From contig JAQFWX010000043.1 in the NCBI GenBank assembly GCA_027605045.1, positions 62,001 to 126,000 on the forward strand: a DNA stretch of 64,000 bases, given 5' to 3'. The notes under the pieces are model-generated. The model worked only from the letters and a program-made list of their open reading frames with translations. It searched no databases and was not told the DNA's origin. The stretch is from Phallus indusiatus. Its lineage: Eukaryota; Basidiomycota; Agaricomycetes; Phallales; Phallaceae. Shown here piece by piece: positions 30,748 to 42,569 of this stretch (within the stretch, counting starts at the first letter, position 1; each line of letters starts with the position of its first letter). Both the position numbers and the translations under genes were made by a program.

Positions 30748-32473
30748 ATGAACAGCACAAATACTACTGTAGATGCTTTAACTGCAGAGATTATTCAAGA
30801 GGCCTATGAAATGTATATGTCAATCCTGTCTTGTGCCTGTCATTACATCTGATATGATGATGGGATTAGCTATGTTTACGGCTTGATCCTTTTCAGTGCA
30901 GCAGGTGAGCAATGCAATGTCATAAGAAAGTCTTACTAACACAGTAAAACCTCTAGCATCCAGTGTTTATACTACTCTGATAGGTTTTTCTCAAGAGAGA
31001 GAGCATATATGGTCCAAGTCATTCAGTTTGCCCACATTATTGTACATTTTTGCAAGATACGGAAATTTGCTGTGGCAGGGACTTATCCTCGTATTAAACT
31101 TCGTACCAGTAAGTTAATACACATAGTGGTGCTTTCAATATCTCATTGTTGTCTTATCAATGTACCACTTTCCTGAAGCTTGGAAGGTAAACATTCTTAG
31201 ACATACCTTAAATCCGCTGAAATCACAACTTTGAAGACCTTGTAACATATTGGCTTTGATGCTCAACATTCTTGATGTTTTTATATATATTGGTGTTCAA
31301 GGTCCGTATTCCATCATCACCTGTGTCGAAATTCCTGTAATATGGACCTCAGGTTTATTGGTTGTTCGAGCATATTCAATATGCGAAGGAAATAAAATCC
31401 TCAGTTCGGCTTTAGCCTTTGGCTTTTTTTCTTTTTTGGGTTTGGAGCTATATAGTAAGAATCTGATGACAATGATCATGAACCTATTATAGTTACCCTC
31501 CTTTCTGGTGATAGACATAGCAGCATTCCCTGGGTGTATTTTACTTTCAAGGTCTGTAGTCCGTGCAAAATAGACCCTTAACGTGCATGCACTCACATTT
31601 ATCCTGGTGGTGAAGCTTCTCCAGGAGAGAAGATATCTGTATGGCTAATGCTCATTGATGTGTTATATGTGTTTATAACCAAACTGATGGTTTAGTCGAC
31701 ACTACCGTCGATATCATCACTGTTTGCACAGATTTACTTATATTTGGAATTTGCATGTGGAAAGTCTGGGATATATGGAGACTAAAATGCAACAATGGAA
31801 TGCAAAGTAAAAGCCTCATTTTCACGCTTTTTACACAAAGTAAGTTTGGTGGGGTTTATAACAAGGGTTACTGAGCAATGTACAGGTATATTTCGATGTT
31901 GGTAAGGTCCCATCAGTTGATGTTGACAGTCATCTCATGTCTTGTTATGGCTTTGTAAGTTTTGTCCTCACCATCAGTTTCGTTGATGTCCTTCTTACAC
32001 GGGTAAGTTTTTGATTTATATAAAATGGAAGTTTGGACTGAGATTTTCCTTAGGTTCAAGGTGTAAGGGGCTTCATTGAATCTCACACACCATGTTCCTT
32101 TGTAACATAATGATCTGAATCTTCTCTCAGCATCTTATAGTAGATTGTTACACCCGCATACAAAATGCGTGAGTTTCATGTCTCAATTTACATTTTCCAC
32201 CATTTAACTTTTCCCAGCATGTCTGCAACTCTCATAGCCGATTTCACTCTTGATCTTCGTCGCTTCAATTCGACCAGAATTGCAGCTAGTCAAATGTCTT
32301 TACCTTCGCTTCAATTCTCAAATGTTCTTCAACATGTGCATGAGTCCTTCCTCGTGGAAATGGGCACGCCTGAGGAAAGAAATATGGAAGACTTGGAGAA
32401 CATTTTTGATGGAGACGGTGATCCTAATGGTTTAACTTTAAACATGGATGTCGTTCAACCTACCGAAGCCTAA
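30748..32473 (+). CDS. DUF6533-type 7-TM membrane protein, copy A
   Basis: A multi-exon gene from MNSTNTTVDALTAEIIQEAY to TEA-stop. It has the family hallmark GFSQEREHIWSKSFSLPTLL soon after the first membrane segment, then a membrane helix with VVRAYSICEGNK, a WKVWDIW segment, and the C-terminal pattern LIVDCYTRIQN..ADFTLDLRRF followed by an acidic tail. The first three exons join cleanly only if an 8-nt exon (TGCAGCAG) between a GTATATG..TTTTCAG and a GTGAGC..CTCTAG intron is used. The central exons (about 31110-31900) are uncertain because several short GT..AG options compete. The family is abundant in agarics, is receptor-like in topology and has no assigned function. Confidence 0.7.
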
Positions 32474-33045
32474 AATATCTCAGTCTGTGATTTTTTACTA
32501 ATAGATGAAGATTATTTATTTAGTGACTTTCTCATTCAGACCGTTATTATTGTAAACTGCTATTGTTTGTTCTGGAATTATTTGTGTTTTTCTTCTTGAT
32601 ACTACTTTTCAAGTTCGTTATCTATCTCATGTTTTGATGTTGACAAATTTTTCGACAAGCCTCAAGCTTAGGCATTTTTTGATATATTTATATGTTATAA
32701 CTCTAGATGTTTGAAGGTAATGTATTCGCAGGGCACATTTTAGGTGCAGCGTTTACTTTGAATCTTCATCTACTCGAATCTTATTTAACAAGGTTCTGAA
32801 TCGGTGGCATAGCATATTATTCATTCATCTAAGTCAAATGTGATTGAGAAACAGTTTCAAGATTGTGTATCCATTTCTAAACCAGTCAGTGAAAAATTGA
32901 AATTAGCGATACATAAATAACATACAATCCACCTACGTGTTCAAGGGATTGAAGTCGTGTACTTATGCTAGTGTTATGCGTTTTGGGGCTAACCGGAAGA
33001 TTCCACCCCAGGTGTCGTCTGACACTGATGCTGATAACTGACGTG

Positions 33046-33430
33046 GAAACTTTTCTTGAGCTATTACATAGATATGTAATAGCGAGTCGTGAGCTTGAAA
33101 CAAATGAAAAACACCAGTTTATTATAATATTAAAAGCCAAAAAAAAAGGATCGAGAACAATTGAATTGATGAAAATAAGAGCAAGAGAGCAAGAAGAACA
33201 AGAAAAAAACAAGAAAGTGTGTAATGCGTAGTACATAGCATAGCATACAATTGCAATCGTAATGTAATGTGAGGTTTGCATAGCATAGTGTGATGTAGTG
33301 TAGTGCGATGAATACGATATGTTGCGTCAAAAAGGCGACTGAAAAAAAAAACAGGTTGGAAACCTTGAAGTTTGAAGTTGAAGTCGGATGTCGTCGAACA
33401 GGTTCGTTATATCGGTCGTCGGATTGTCTC
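33046..33430. repeat. Repeat R, copy 3 (3' of OAT pseudogene)
   Basis: Contains ACTTTTCTTGAGCTA, GCGTAGTACATAGCATAGCA, ACAATTGCAATCG, GTAGTGCGATGAATACG and CGTCAAAAAGGCGA. It is homologous to 44820-45185 and to the core at 20230-20378. It lies just beyond the OAT stop codon. Confidence 0.6.
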
Positions 33431-33591
33431 ATTCATTCATCAAAAGTCCAAAAGAAATGAAAAGGAGCCAAAGAAGAAAAAAATGGCGGAACAGTACTGT
33501 TTAGCGTACTTAACCACTGGCACGGATTTTCTTTCTCTTTTTTTTCTGATAAACAGAACGAAACGAAACGAATAAGTGAATGGTTGTTGAA

Positions 33592-35549
33592 TCAGTTGGT
33601 TACCGTATCGCAATGTCCTTTCTCGCCCAACACCTACAAAAAACAGACTTCTTAGAACCCAAAAACGCGTCAAACAAAATAAAATGAAATGAGCGACTTA
33701 CGTCACCAGGAATATCATCAAGCTATACCCCACCCCACAAAAAAACAAAACAAAATCAGCAATTAAATTCTTTTAAATCACGTACGTGTGTGTGTGTGTG
33801 TGTGTGCATGCCAAAAGGGTAGCTGGTTTAAACAACCACACAGCGCAACAAGGAAGAGAAAAGGAATGGAGAGAGAGAGTACACACCTTATCAAGATCAT
33901 TCAAACATTGTCCAATAATTTTGATAGCTTTATCCATTTCTTCATCACTAATAACCAAAGGCGGTGCAAACCGAATTCTACCACCAAACAAACATCTGTA
34001 ATTATGTCTTTAAAAAAACCTCATCACTCACATATTAACATGCGTAGGTTTAGCAAGCATCCCACGACTCTTCAAAAGCAAACAAAACTGCCACGCCGTC
34101 CTACCCTTCACACTCCTCTTCTCATCCATCACGATCGCATTTAACAAACCACGTCCTCGAACGCATTCGACGAGTGGGTGGTTTAAGAGGCGGATTTGGG
34201 AGCGGAAGTGGTCGCCTAGTTTTTGGGCGCGGGAGGCAAGGTGTTCGTCTTGGAGGACTTGTAGGACTGTTATTGATACTGCGCAGGCGAGTGGGTTTCT
34301 GAAAGGGGATGATAATTTAGAAAGGAGGAAGAGGCGAGGTGGGGAGGGTGCTTACCCGCCGTAGGTGCTGCCGTGTTCGCCTGGTTGAATAACGTGCATG
34401 ATGTGTTTATCAGCCAATACAGCCGAAACGGGATAAACTATTCAAATTTCAATCACAGAAACTTTTGATAGAGTCGCACAGGGGACGCACCTCCACCAGA
34501 TAAAGCTTTTCCTAACAATACAATATCCGGACGCACATTATCATACTCGCACGCCAGCATTTTACCAGTTCTGCATAGACCCGTTTGAATCTTGTCGCAT
34601 ATGAGAAGAACGTTGTGTTTTTTTGCAGAGGGCATGGATGAGAGGTATCCGTCATCTGGTACCACAATCCTTCAAACACACAAATTAATTTTCATAAGAA
34701 AAAGGAGTGAGAATTGCGTACCCTGCTTCGCCTTGAATAGGTTCAACTAAAAATGCAACAACGTTCTCTCCGTGTATGGATAACGCCTCTTCAAGATCTT
34801 GAACGTTATTGTACCGTATCGTTCGTCTTTCTTCTTCGCCGTTTGAAGTGGGGAATGTATATGTTGGGACCGACGTTTTCGAGGTATGGTCCGAATCCTG
34901 TTCGACTCTCTGGGTCTGTGCTTATTCTATGGAGATAAAAATAAAACGAATGAGATATTTTATAGTGATGAAGGGACGTACGAGATGACTCCGATTGTTC
35001 TTCCGTGAAAGTTGTTTGCGGCGCTGAACACGATAGCTTTACCCTCCGGAACACCCTTCTTCTTATACCTACACGCCAAACACCCATTAATACCACCCAC
35101 AGACACGAAATTTAACCCTAACTTACGCCCACTTTCTGGCCAACTTGATAGCCGTCTCAACAGCCTCCGCACCCGTATTCATAGGCAACACACTCTCATA
35201 TCCAAACAGCTCAGTCATATATTTAACATACACGCCGAACAAGGAGTTGTAAAATGCGCGAGACGAGAGTGTGAGTTTTTGTGCTTGGGTGGTGAGTGTT
35301 TGGATGATTCGTGGGTGACAGTGACCTTGGTTTACAGCGCTATGAAAGAAGGTTTATTTTATATCAAGGTGAGATGAGAAAGGGCGTACGAGTATGCGGA
35401 GAGCATGTCTATGTATTCTCCGCCTTCGGGGTCCCAAACTCTGGTGACAAGTCGTTAATATGCCGGAATGATGTAGGGAACGTACTTGGCGCCCTTTGCA
35501 GAGTCAAATATGACAGGAAGATGATAATAACTATGAAAAACAGTGTCAG
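33592..35549 (-). pseudogene. Ornithine aminotransferase, truncated and frameshifted copy A
   Basis: Matches the intact copy at 45372-47529 exon by exon but lacks exon 1, because the duplication breakpoint falls in intron 1 near 35549. An extra G near 34870 shifts the frame after FGPYLENVGP, so the product would end within about 25 residues. The following exon carries a 4-base loss and a 1-base gain that change [11 protein letters not shown] to [10 protein letters not shown], and DEIQTG has become DKIQTG. The cofactor-lysine region (LLGKALSGG) and the last exons are still well preserved. The end is VLGEKGHCDTVTN-stop. Confidence 0.85.
33785..33806. repeat. (GT)n microsatellite in OAT pseudogene intron
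   Basis: About ten to eleven GT units. The intact OAT copy has a shorter run at the same intronic position (45551-45568). Confidence 0.8.
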
Positions 35550-35864
35550 TTGCTCGGGAACCAACTTTGGGTGGTGTAGAAGTCCGTCCCATGTTAGTCA
35601 TCCTTTGTACGTTACGTGGGTCACACCCTGTCATATGATCACTCTCTCCGGCCTCCTACTTCTACATGGTGATGAGGGCGAGATTCGTTTTTTGAGGTCT
35701 CCCCTGCGCATATCGTCGATTCTTATAGTCTTGTCATCGTTTCCGCACTCCTTCATCTTTGGACAGACAAAACCGTGAAGTTCGCGCACCTCTCCTGAGT
35801 ATCATCGCTGAATCGCCACTTTTCCCCACCCACCACTCCTTCTCATTTCTTTTTCTCTGAATTC

Positions 35865-36010
35865 GCGTCACTTTAGACGAGTGCCTGTTGGCACCGAAAT
35901 TTTTATCTTTCTTGCGTCATTTTGGACGGGTGCTCGTTAGCACCGAAATTTCTCATACTCTCTCGTCAATTAGGACGAAGTGCACGTTTGCGCTGGCCTC
36001 GGTTTATCTT
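35865..36010. repeat. ~50-bp tandem repeats in the element leader
   Basis: Three successive units share CGTCA, TTAGGACG or TTTGGACG, GTGC, and GCACCGAAATTT or similar, spaced about 50 bp apart, before the gag frame. They could be packaging or promoter repeats; the function is unknown. Confidence 0.55.
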
Positions 36011-36295
36011 CTTTTTCGTCGTCTTATGAGTCTAGCTCGTCCGCCGTTAACGTCACGTCTTTCGGATACTTTGTTTTTAGATCCTTTCTCGGTCGTGTGT
36101 GCGTCTCCGGAACACAGGATTTTCGTGTTCAATTTAGATTCCCTTCTCTAGATGATCCTACTATCGGGTTTATTGAGTGTTGTTTCAAGCAAAACTATTA
36201 TTTCTTAGTCTGGTCGTTTTACATTCCTAGTTTTTCTTTTTCTGATCGATTGTTTATCCCTGCGCCGCTTCGAGCAACGCCATCAGTGTTTATTC

Positions 36296-37803
36296 ATGCC
36301 ACCCGTGTTGAGGAGCCATCATCTTTCTCCGCAAGCTCCTGTAGGCTCACCTGCTCATCCAGGTATCCCCATTGGCCAGTTCCCACTCCCTGATGATCCC
36401 GCCGTTCTCGCTCCGGGACAGTTAGACCCGCCTTTACCACCGCCCCCCGCTCCTGATGGTGTTGAGAGAAACGCCCTTCCCATACAGAACAATGCTCCTG
36501 CTCCCCCTCTTGTCCTTCAAGAAATACAGATCGTTGAACGCCTCCAGCGTGACCTTGACATGGTGCTGCGCTATTTATAGATTCGTCCTCAACCCCCCGC
36601 GCAGCATCGACCCGCTTCGGAGCCTCCAGTACAACATCACCCCCCTCCACCAGATGCACCTCGCCCATTTGTGGGCCCTGCTACCCCCCCTTTTGCCAAT
36701 CCTAACTTTGTTCCTGGTAACCGAGCGCCATTTCTTCGTGTCGATCGCGAGCTTCCCATTCCCCCTCGCACAGCTTCGGCTGATATACCTCAGCGCCGTC
36801 ATTCCCCATTTGCTAGGCCTGCTTCAGCTGGTGTGTACCAACCGGATCGTTTCAGACACCCCACACCCTCTCCCAGAATGCTATCCCCTTGGTCTAACGC
36901 CTCCGACCGTCTACCTTTATCTCAGGCTTCTGCTCCTGTTCCTCTTAGGCATTTCAATTTATCCAGGGCTGAGATTCCCACTTTCAATGGTTTGGTTCAG
37001 GAGGACGCTTCTAGCTGGATTGATGATCTCAGGCTGCTGGTCGTCCAACATCACCTTTCTGGAGATGATATTTGCACACTGTTTCCCCTGTGTCTTCGTG
37101 GTAATGAAACCAAGCGCATGTTCGAATCGCTGGCCAATGATATTATATTAAATCAGATTGGGCATTACTTCAGGCCGCTTGGCTCGCAGCTTACCCCTCC
37201 TTGGAGTCTCGAGAGTCTCAAATTACCATCATGCAGGATTTCCGTAATCTCAGAATTGATGAGCATGCTTTATGCTCGGAGTCAAATGATAAAGATGGCC
37301 ATCGTGTGTGGGAGCTGGTGAAGTTTTCTCGCAAGCTGGCGATTGCTGGTCACAGAGTTAAAGGGATGACTGCTGAAGCAAAAGGTCGTGAGGCTCTTTC
37401 TAATCTTCCCTCCGTCATTCGCAATCGCCTCCCTGTTTATGACCTTTCGTCCGAGCCATCGTTGGAACAGCTCTGCAAAGACCTTGCTTCAGCCGATCAT
37501 CATGCCGTGGCTGCTGAGGTAAAGGAGAAACTTGCTCTTACAGATTCAGTGTCACTCCTCCGTCGTGAACTCTCACATTTGGCGCAACCCCGGCCTTCTT
37601 CCTCAAACCTGTACTCAAACTCTCTTTCCCTACCAGCTCCTCCCAGGCCTGACAGCCTTATTCCTTCGCGGACCCCTGATTCGGCTATCCCCAAGGCTAT
37701 TCCTGTATTCGAGAAATCTCCAGAAGTTGGTGCTGGAGGCGGCATTTATGGTGGTGGTTTCGGCCGTGTTGATCTTCCTGTTACAAATGCGGGAAACTCG
37801 TAG
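36296..37803 (+). pseudogene. Gag-like protein of the short-LTR element, broken
   Basis: Starts MPPVLRSHHLSPQAP. A Pro-rich region is followed by ..LQRDLDMVLRYL, a TAG at 36578-36580, and then the same frame continuing (IRPQPPAQHRP) to FNLSRAEIPTFNGLVQEDASS, a capsid-like start. Near 37190 the frame shifts to another that continues MQDFRNLRIDEHAL and ends GGIYGGGFGRVDLP. Joined, it resembles a retrotransposon capsid region without a zinc knuckle. A nonsense codon (CAG to TAG would explain it) and one frameshift make it dead. No protease or RT follows. Confidence 0.6.
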
Positions 37804-38190
37804 GGAGTCTTGCTCGAGGGTCTCAAGACCTCCCTACTACCTACGACCCTTCTTCTGTTCAAGTTTCTCTGCCCGACTCCAATCCTGTTTGCACCTCATC
37901 TCACCAGCGTTCATGTTTCGCTTTGCCCCTGGTTACGATCCCGACAATTTGCCGTTCCTGTTTCCCACATTCTCGTTTCATTCCCACCCCCTTATACTCA
38001 ACCTACACTTCTTCTAAGCGAAAGATTTCCTTTTTTTTTTCCTATTCCACTACTTCCCCCTGTTTCTCCTGTCGTTCCCTTTCCTGTCATGTATGAGGTT
38101 CCACATTTTACTTTTTCCACACGGGGTGTGTAGAAGTCCGTCCCACGTTAGTCATCCTTTGTACACTCTCTCCGGCCTCCTACTTCTACA

Positions 38191-38545
38191 GTGGGCATCG
38201 TAGTTGTTGTTATCCTTTGTTTTTCATGATCAGTATTCAAACTCAGAGCGGAAACAATTAGCATCCCATACCGGGTATCGTTAATCGACCATGCAAACGG
38301 ATCGGGTCCGTAAATGAATCTCCCGGTGTTGCTATCAGAGATCAAGAACGTTCCACTGTGTACTCGTTCTGGATCGAGTAAAGGTTTGGACCAGTATCAT
38401 TAACAGGACGATTATTCCCCTAAGAGGAAAACCAACAATTAGGTGTGTGTGTGCTTGTAATGGGTAAACTCGTGCATGCAACTGACTTCCGTTGTGCTAG
38501 TTATGCTTATCAAAGTCGACATAGATTCTATTAATTCGCTCAACG
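38191..38545 (-). pseudogene. Decayed beta-trefoil gene fragment
   Basis: The central exon is recognisable as NRPVNDTGPNLYSIQNEYT, then a stop, then ISDSNTGRFIYGPDPFAWSI in another frame. The end of exon 1 survives as DLDKHN. It matches the second exon of the intact genes at 39165-39723 and 61011-61558. A frameshift and stop in the middle make it a pseudogene. The TRIM-like element has inserted at its downstream edge. Confidence 0.65.
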
Positions 38546-39164
38546 CCTTCTCGACTTGAATCATGTGTACCCACGAGGCCTTTTATGAATTAAATACTTC
38601 AGTGCTAGAGACGGTATGTACCCCCATGGAGCCTCGCCATTATTCGGCATGAGTCTTCATTAGATTTCCCCTTATTCAATTCAGTCGAAATGAAACCATT
38701 TACAGAAAAAGCACGCATCAACTCAATTATTCCACTGTCCCCCTACATACAATCAATTACAAAATATAGCCTTTCAGTTATATTTATTTTTAGACGAGTA
38801 AAAGTTATTATCATCGATGGAAAGTAGCATATTCTCATTGGTGCAGTGCCAGCTATCTGAACACGATGTCTCATTTCCGTCCCTTGGTACCTTAACGCTT
38901 AGTAAATCATTCATATCTTCCATATCCAAAGGTGACCAGCGAGCCACAAATCATCGTTCACCTGCATCCAGCTTTTCAATTTACGGTGCTCAGTGCTGGA
39001 GACTTTATGACTCTTATCCGGCCAATTTTGGTGTAGACCGCATATGTAAATATAGCTCATTACGGACACAATTTATTGTCAAAAACAAACGAAAAACATC
39101 GATGATCGGTTTACTCCAAGAAAAACTTTGTAGGTATCAATCCCATAATTCCACCCATTCTTGA

Positions 39165-39723
39165 TCAGACTACAAGCTTGATCTCCCAGGTCGTAGGAAT
39201 ACCACCCATGACGAGCTTGATTTCCTGCATGACATTTTCAGTTTCCCAATTCAACTGATTATCGTCATCACTATATTACCTGCAGATCAGGACTCGGGAC
39301 CCAGACCCGGAGGGGTAATGTATTTGTGAATATCCTTCGTTTTCCATGATCAGTATCAAGCATAATGGAAACGATCAACACCCGTACTTTTCATCCTTGA
39401 TCAACCATTCAAACTGATAGTCTCCGTAGGTGAATGTTCCACTTTCGCCTAGAGGGATCACGTACGCTCCAGTGTGTGCGTTCTGGATCGTGTAAATGTT
39501 ATCACCAACGTTACCAATAGGACAAATATTCCACTAAGAGGAAAATAACAATGAGGTGTGTGCAATGAGTAAAATCATTTATACAACTGACTTTCTGCTG
39601 TGAGTTATTCTTATCGAGGGGGAGAAGATGGAGGCCGATCGATTGGGGTCCAAAAGTGGCACTGATAATAGTGCCAGTATTGGTATTGTTGAGCGAGATG
39701 GTGTAAATGCCATCGAAAGACAT
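39165..39723 (-). CDS. Small beta-trefoil-like protein (lectin / protease-inhibitor type), copy 1
   Basis: Four exons, about 128 residues, no signal peptide. The start is MSFDGIYTISLNNTNTG; exon 2 opens WNICPIGNVGDNIYTIQNAH; the end is EIKLVMGGIPTTWEIKLVV-stop. The repeated W-I-x-P..NIYTIQ..AYVIP..WLI pattern resembles fungal ricin-B-like lectins and beta-trefoil protease inhibitors (mycocypin/I66 types), which are small cytosolic defence proteins of mushrooms. I cannot choose between them. It is almost a twin of the + strand gene at 61011-61558, including introns, and homology extends into the 3' flank. An ACTATATAGG box at 39781-39790 lies 58 bp upstream of the ATG. Confidence 0.72.
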
Positions 39724-40233
39724 GATTGTAGTGAGTATTAGTGATGTGGATGTTCACTGGAGAGATTCCGTCCATATTTACCTATATAGTATTAAGCTCC
39801 CAACTCCAAATCGATTCAATACCTTTGAGAATTGCTCCAATCCAGAAACCAATAGGATTATCTCAAACAGAACAGCCATTTTATTATGTCAAAATTGAAT
39901 GCGACATACTCACGGTCTTCATTGACACCCAGGTTCATCCACGCGTGGTTTCAACAGCCTATCTGGTGAATGTAATATAGATTATTTAATCGGTTAAACG
40001 ACGCCTTTTCGACTTGAATTATTCAATATGCCACGAGGCTTTGATGAATTAACTGCTAATTTTCGGTAGGAGTCTTCATCGAATTCCCTTTTGAATCTCC
40101 CTTCTTTTGCTTAATTCAGTTGAGTTTGCACCATTTCAAATATAGAAGTTCCTCTAGGGCCATCAGTAAACTCTTAGAACGGCTGGAAAGACCGGATAAC
40201 GTTACCCAGATCACAGATCAGTGCAAGTTGTGC
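39724..40233. other. Promoter flank of the beta-trefoil gene up to the unit-B breakpoint
   Basis: It contains the CGCCTTTTCGACTTGAATTATTCA and ATGAATTAAC..GAGTCTTCAT blocks, also present near 38.55-38.70 kb and in part near 60.6 kb. This upstream module was therefore duplicated with the trefoil genes. (The first motif is quoted in part only as CGCCTTTTCGACTTGAA.). Confidence 0.45.
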
Positions 40234-41243
40234 GTTATATTGAGATGGACTGCTATCGATCCGGAAGTGGATAACGACGTTATTTTCATCGTCCTCGTCC
40301 TCATCGTCGTTTTGTTGTGTGGTTGGTGATGAAGCGTATTTGTTCAGCAGCGAAGGTGAACCTGGAGGGACAGCAACGATAACGTCGCGGTATAAAGCCA
40401 GTTGGGAATAACCTTGCTACACTGAAACGACTACTTCTGCCAATGCCCATCCGAGCGCAATAGTCCAAACGTATTCAAACGCCTGATCGCCAACTCTCAC
40501 TCTTCCAATCCCACACCAACACCAACAGCCCGAGCACTCGCCCTAACACCAGCCTTAACCCCCACACCAGCACTCACACTCGCACTTGCGTTCGACCTCG
40601 AATTTGACCCCGACCCAGGCTGAATCTGCGCAAGCGCAGCAGCTGCAAACCATAACACCTCCTCACACAAAACCTGCACTACACATCCTAGCAGAGGGAC
40701 TAACCCCGGATACGACGATGTCCCGAAAAGATGAGATGATAGTAAAAAAAGCGGTATTCGTAATGCGAATGAGACTGTCCAGAATGCTGTTCCCAATAAT
40801 AGAAGCGAGAGAGTTGTGCTGAGCGAAAACGAGGATGAGGGTGAAGAGGTGGTAGGCCAAGTGTATTTTTGGAGGAGTGTGAAGAAGAGGAGAGTTAGTG
40901 TTGCTGTTAGAGATACGAATGTGTATAGTCTTAGTGTGCGTTTGTATGAGGCTTGTGTGTCCCACTCGGACTTTTATTTTTGATGTTGTTGGTATTATAT
41001 CCTCTCGGCTTCGGACTCCTTCGAATGTCTCCTCAAACTATCTCCATTCCCATTCAAAGAGCTTTGTAAACTCATAGTAAGACTGCCCGAACTGGTGTGT
41101 TGACGTGGTGTCGGTGTTGTTGTACCCGATGCTGCTGAAGACTGAGAACGTGAATGGGAATATGAAGGTGAATGGGAATGCGAGTGTGAAGGTGAATGAT
41201 TTTGGTGGTTTGAATTTGTGCCGTTGACGGGGGAGGTGACGCT
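40234..41243 (-). pseudogene. Truncated copy of the multi-TM gene
   Basis: Matches 27526-28880 with deletions. The C-terminal ~165 codons are missing, the acidic Asp/Glu region is gone (the sequence jumps from the codons after TLRLYTFV to the PSGSGN region), and frameshifts break the middle. The membrane segments LGTAFWTVSFALRIPLFLL and VPLLGCVVQVLCEEVL are still readable. It ends at the ACGCTGTCACG junction near 41243. Confidence 0.75.
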
Positions 41244-41273
41244 GTCACGCGGCCTGGTCTCGAGGCTAGAAAA

Positions 41274-41600
41274 TTTTCTTGAGCTAATGTATAGCGAGTC
41301 GTGCCATGTAAATAAAACCAAAAATGAATTAATCAAAACCAAAAGAAAAGTATATCGATAAAATGGAGCTGACAATAAAGAAATGAGAGCAAGACGAAAC
41401 AAGAAATGCCATGCGTGTACATAGAAAGGCTATAGTATAACATAGCATATAATTGCAATTGATGTAAGGTAAGTATAACTGTAGTGTAGTGCAATGATAC
41501 GATGTCGTCAAAAAACAAGTGAAAGAAAAAACCTGGAATCATTGAACTTGAAGCTTGAAATCGGACATCATCGAGCAGGTTCGTTATATTGGTTGTTCCT
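41274..41600. repeat. Repeat R, copy 4
   Basis: The unit-B counterpart of 29516-29840. It joins directly to the truncated multi-TM copy, so about 0.5 kb present in unit A (roughly 29.0-29.5 kb) has been lost here. Confidence 0.55.
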
Positions 41601-42569
41601 CTGAAGCTTGAACTCAGATCACTGGATAGATATACTGTATTTCGAAGATATTGGAATATAGAGGTGTCTGTCAATGGAGACGCCAGACCCCTTGCATCAT
41701 GCATGCTGTCTGTCGGGCCTAACTTCTTCATAATGTCAAAATATGATTTGAATGAATTACTCCTTTTTTATATAATGAACTTCCTTAGACCACAAGAAAA
41801 GTCGAAATAACCGTCACTTTCACGCTTATCATCCGGCTTCTCAATCATGATCTATGATTTCAAAATTTACGGTGCTCAGTGTTGGAAACTTTATGTGAAT
41901 TTTTTTCTTTTGTCTAATTCAGTTGAGTTTTTGATGGATCAATTTGATTATTTCCATCCCGACCAAACTCTTCAAGTATGGGACAGAGTTCGGCAAGTGA
42001 TGATGTTCTTGCGTTGCCGCTTCTTCTTTCGAAGGTTCATTTTCAGTTGTATATGATCGAGCTCATCTTGCCAATGAACGCATCTCACTGATCGCCCTTG
42101 GTCACGAGAAATCTGTCGTAGAGCGGTTTTTACTTGCCATGTCTGCTGAGCGCTGAGTCGTCATCTGGCCGGTTGGAGCCTTGAAGTTGTGGGCTGAGTG
42201 CTAACACTTTCGCTTCGCCCGAGTACTCCCCACGCCGTGCTAGATTATGGTTCATTTTTAATGTACATACATTCGAAATGGATTCACTAGCAAGCGGCCC
42301 AGCTGCGTGAAGGGAACAAGAATACCTTATTTCCGCAAATACCGGCTCCTCTCAATTGACAATCCGGTGATACTGTAACCACCACGTTCCATAAAAAGCC
42401 TTGTTTTATAAATGTCAGGAGGTGTTTGAGCTCTGATGCATGATGATTCATGGTTTGATCCATCATTCAAATATCATATATAAAGGCTCTTTGCATATTA
42501 GGAAAAATCCCAAGTTCTCAGCACTGAGATTGACTACTCCAAATCACAATCTCTACAATATCCTCCCAT

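Larger units (their letters stand above)
27526..35549. repeat. Tandem segmental duplication, unit A
   Basis: The order multi-TM gene, repeat R, DUF6533 gene, repeat R, OAT is repeated at 40234-47332. Homology starts at GTTATATTGAGATGG inside the multi-TM ORF and ends at AAAAACAGTGTCAG inside OAT intron 1. Unit A keeps the whole multi-TM gene but only part of OAT. The copies differ by scattered substitutions and indels, so the event is not recent. Confidence 0.85.
35575..38190 (+). mobile_element. Short-LTR (TRIM-like) retroelement with a broken gag
   Basis: The ends are direct repeats beginning TGTAGAAGTCCGTCCCA and ending CCTCCTACTTCTACA: 92 bp on the left (35575-35666) and 62 bp on the right (38129-38190, with an internal ~31-bp gap). 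GTGG is repeated at both outer edges as a 4-bp target duplication. A TGG directly follows the left LTR as expected of a primer-binding site. The interior holds a leader with tandem repeats and a gag-like frame, but no pol. The orientation is that of the gag frame. It sits at the junction of the two duplication units. Confidence 0.75.
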
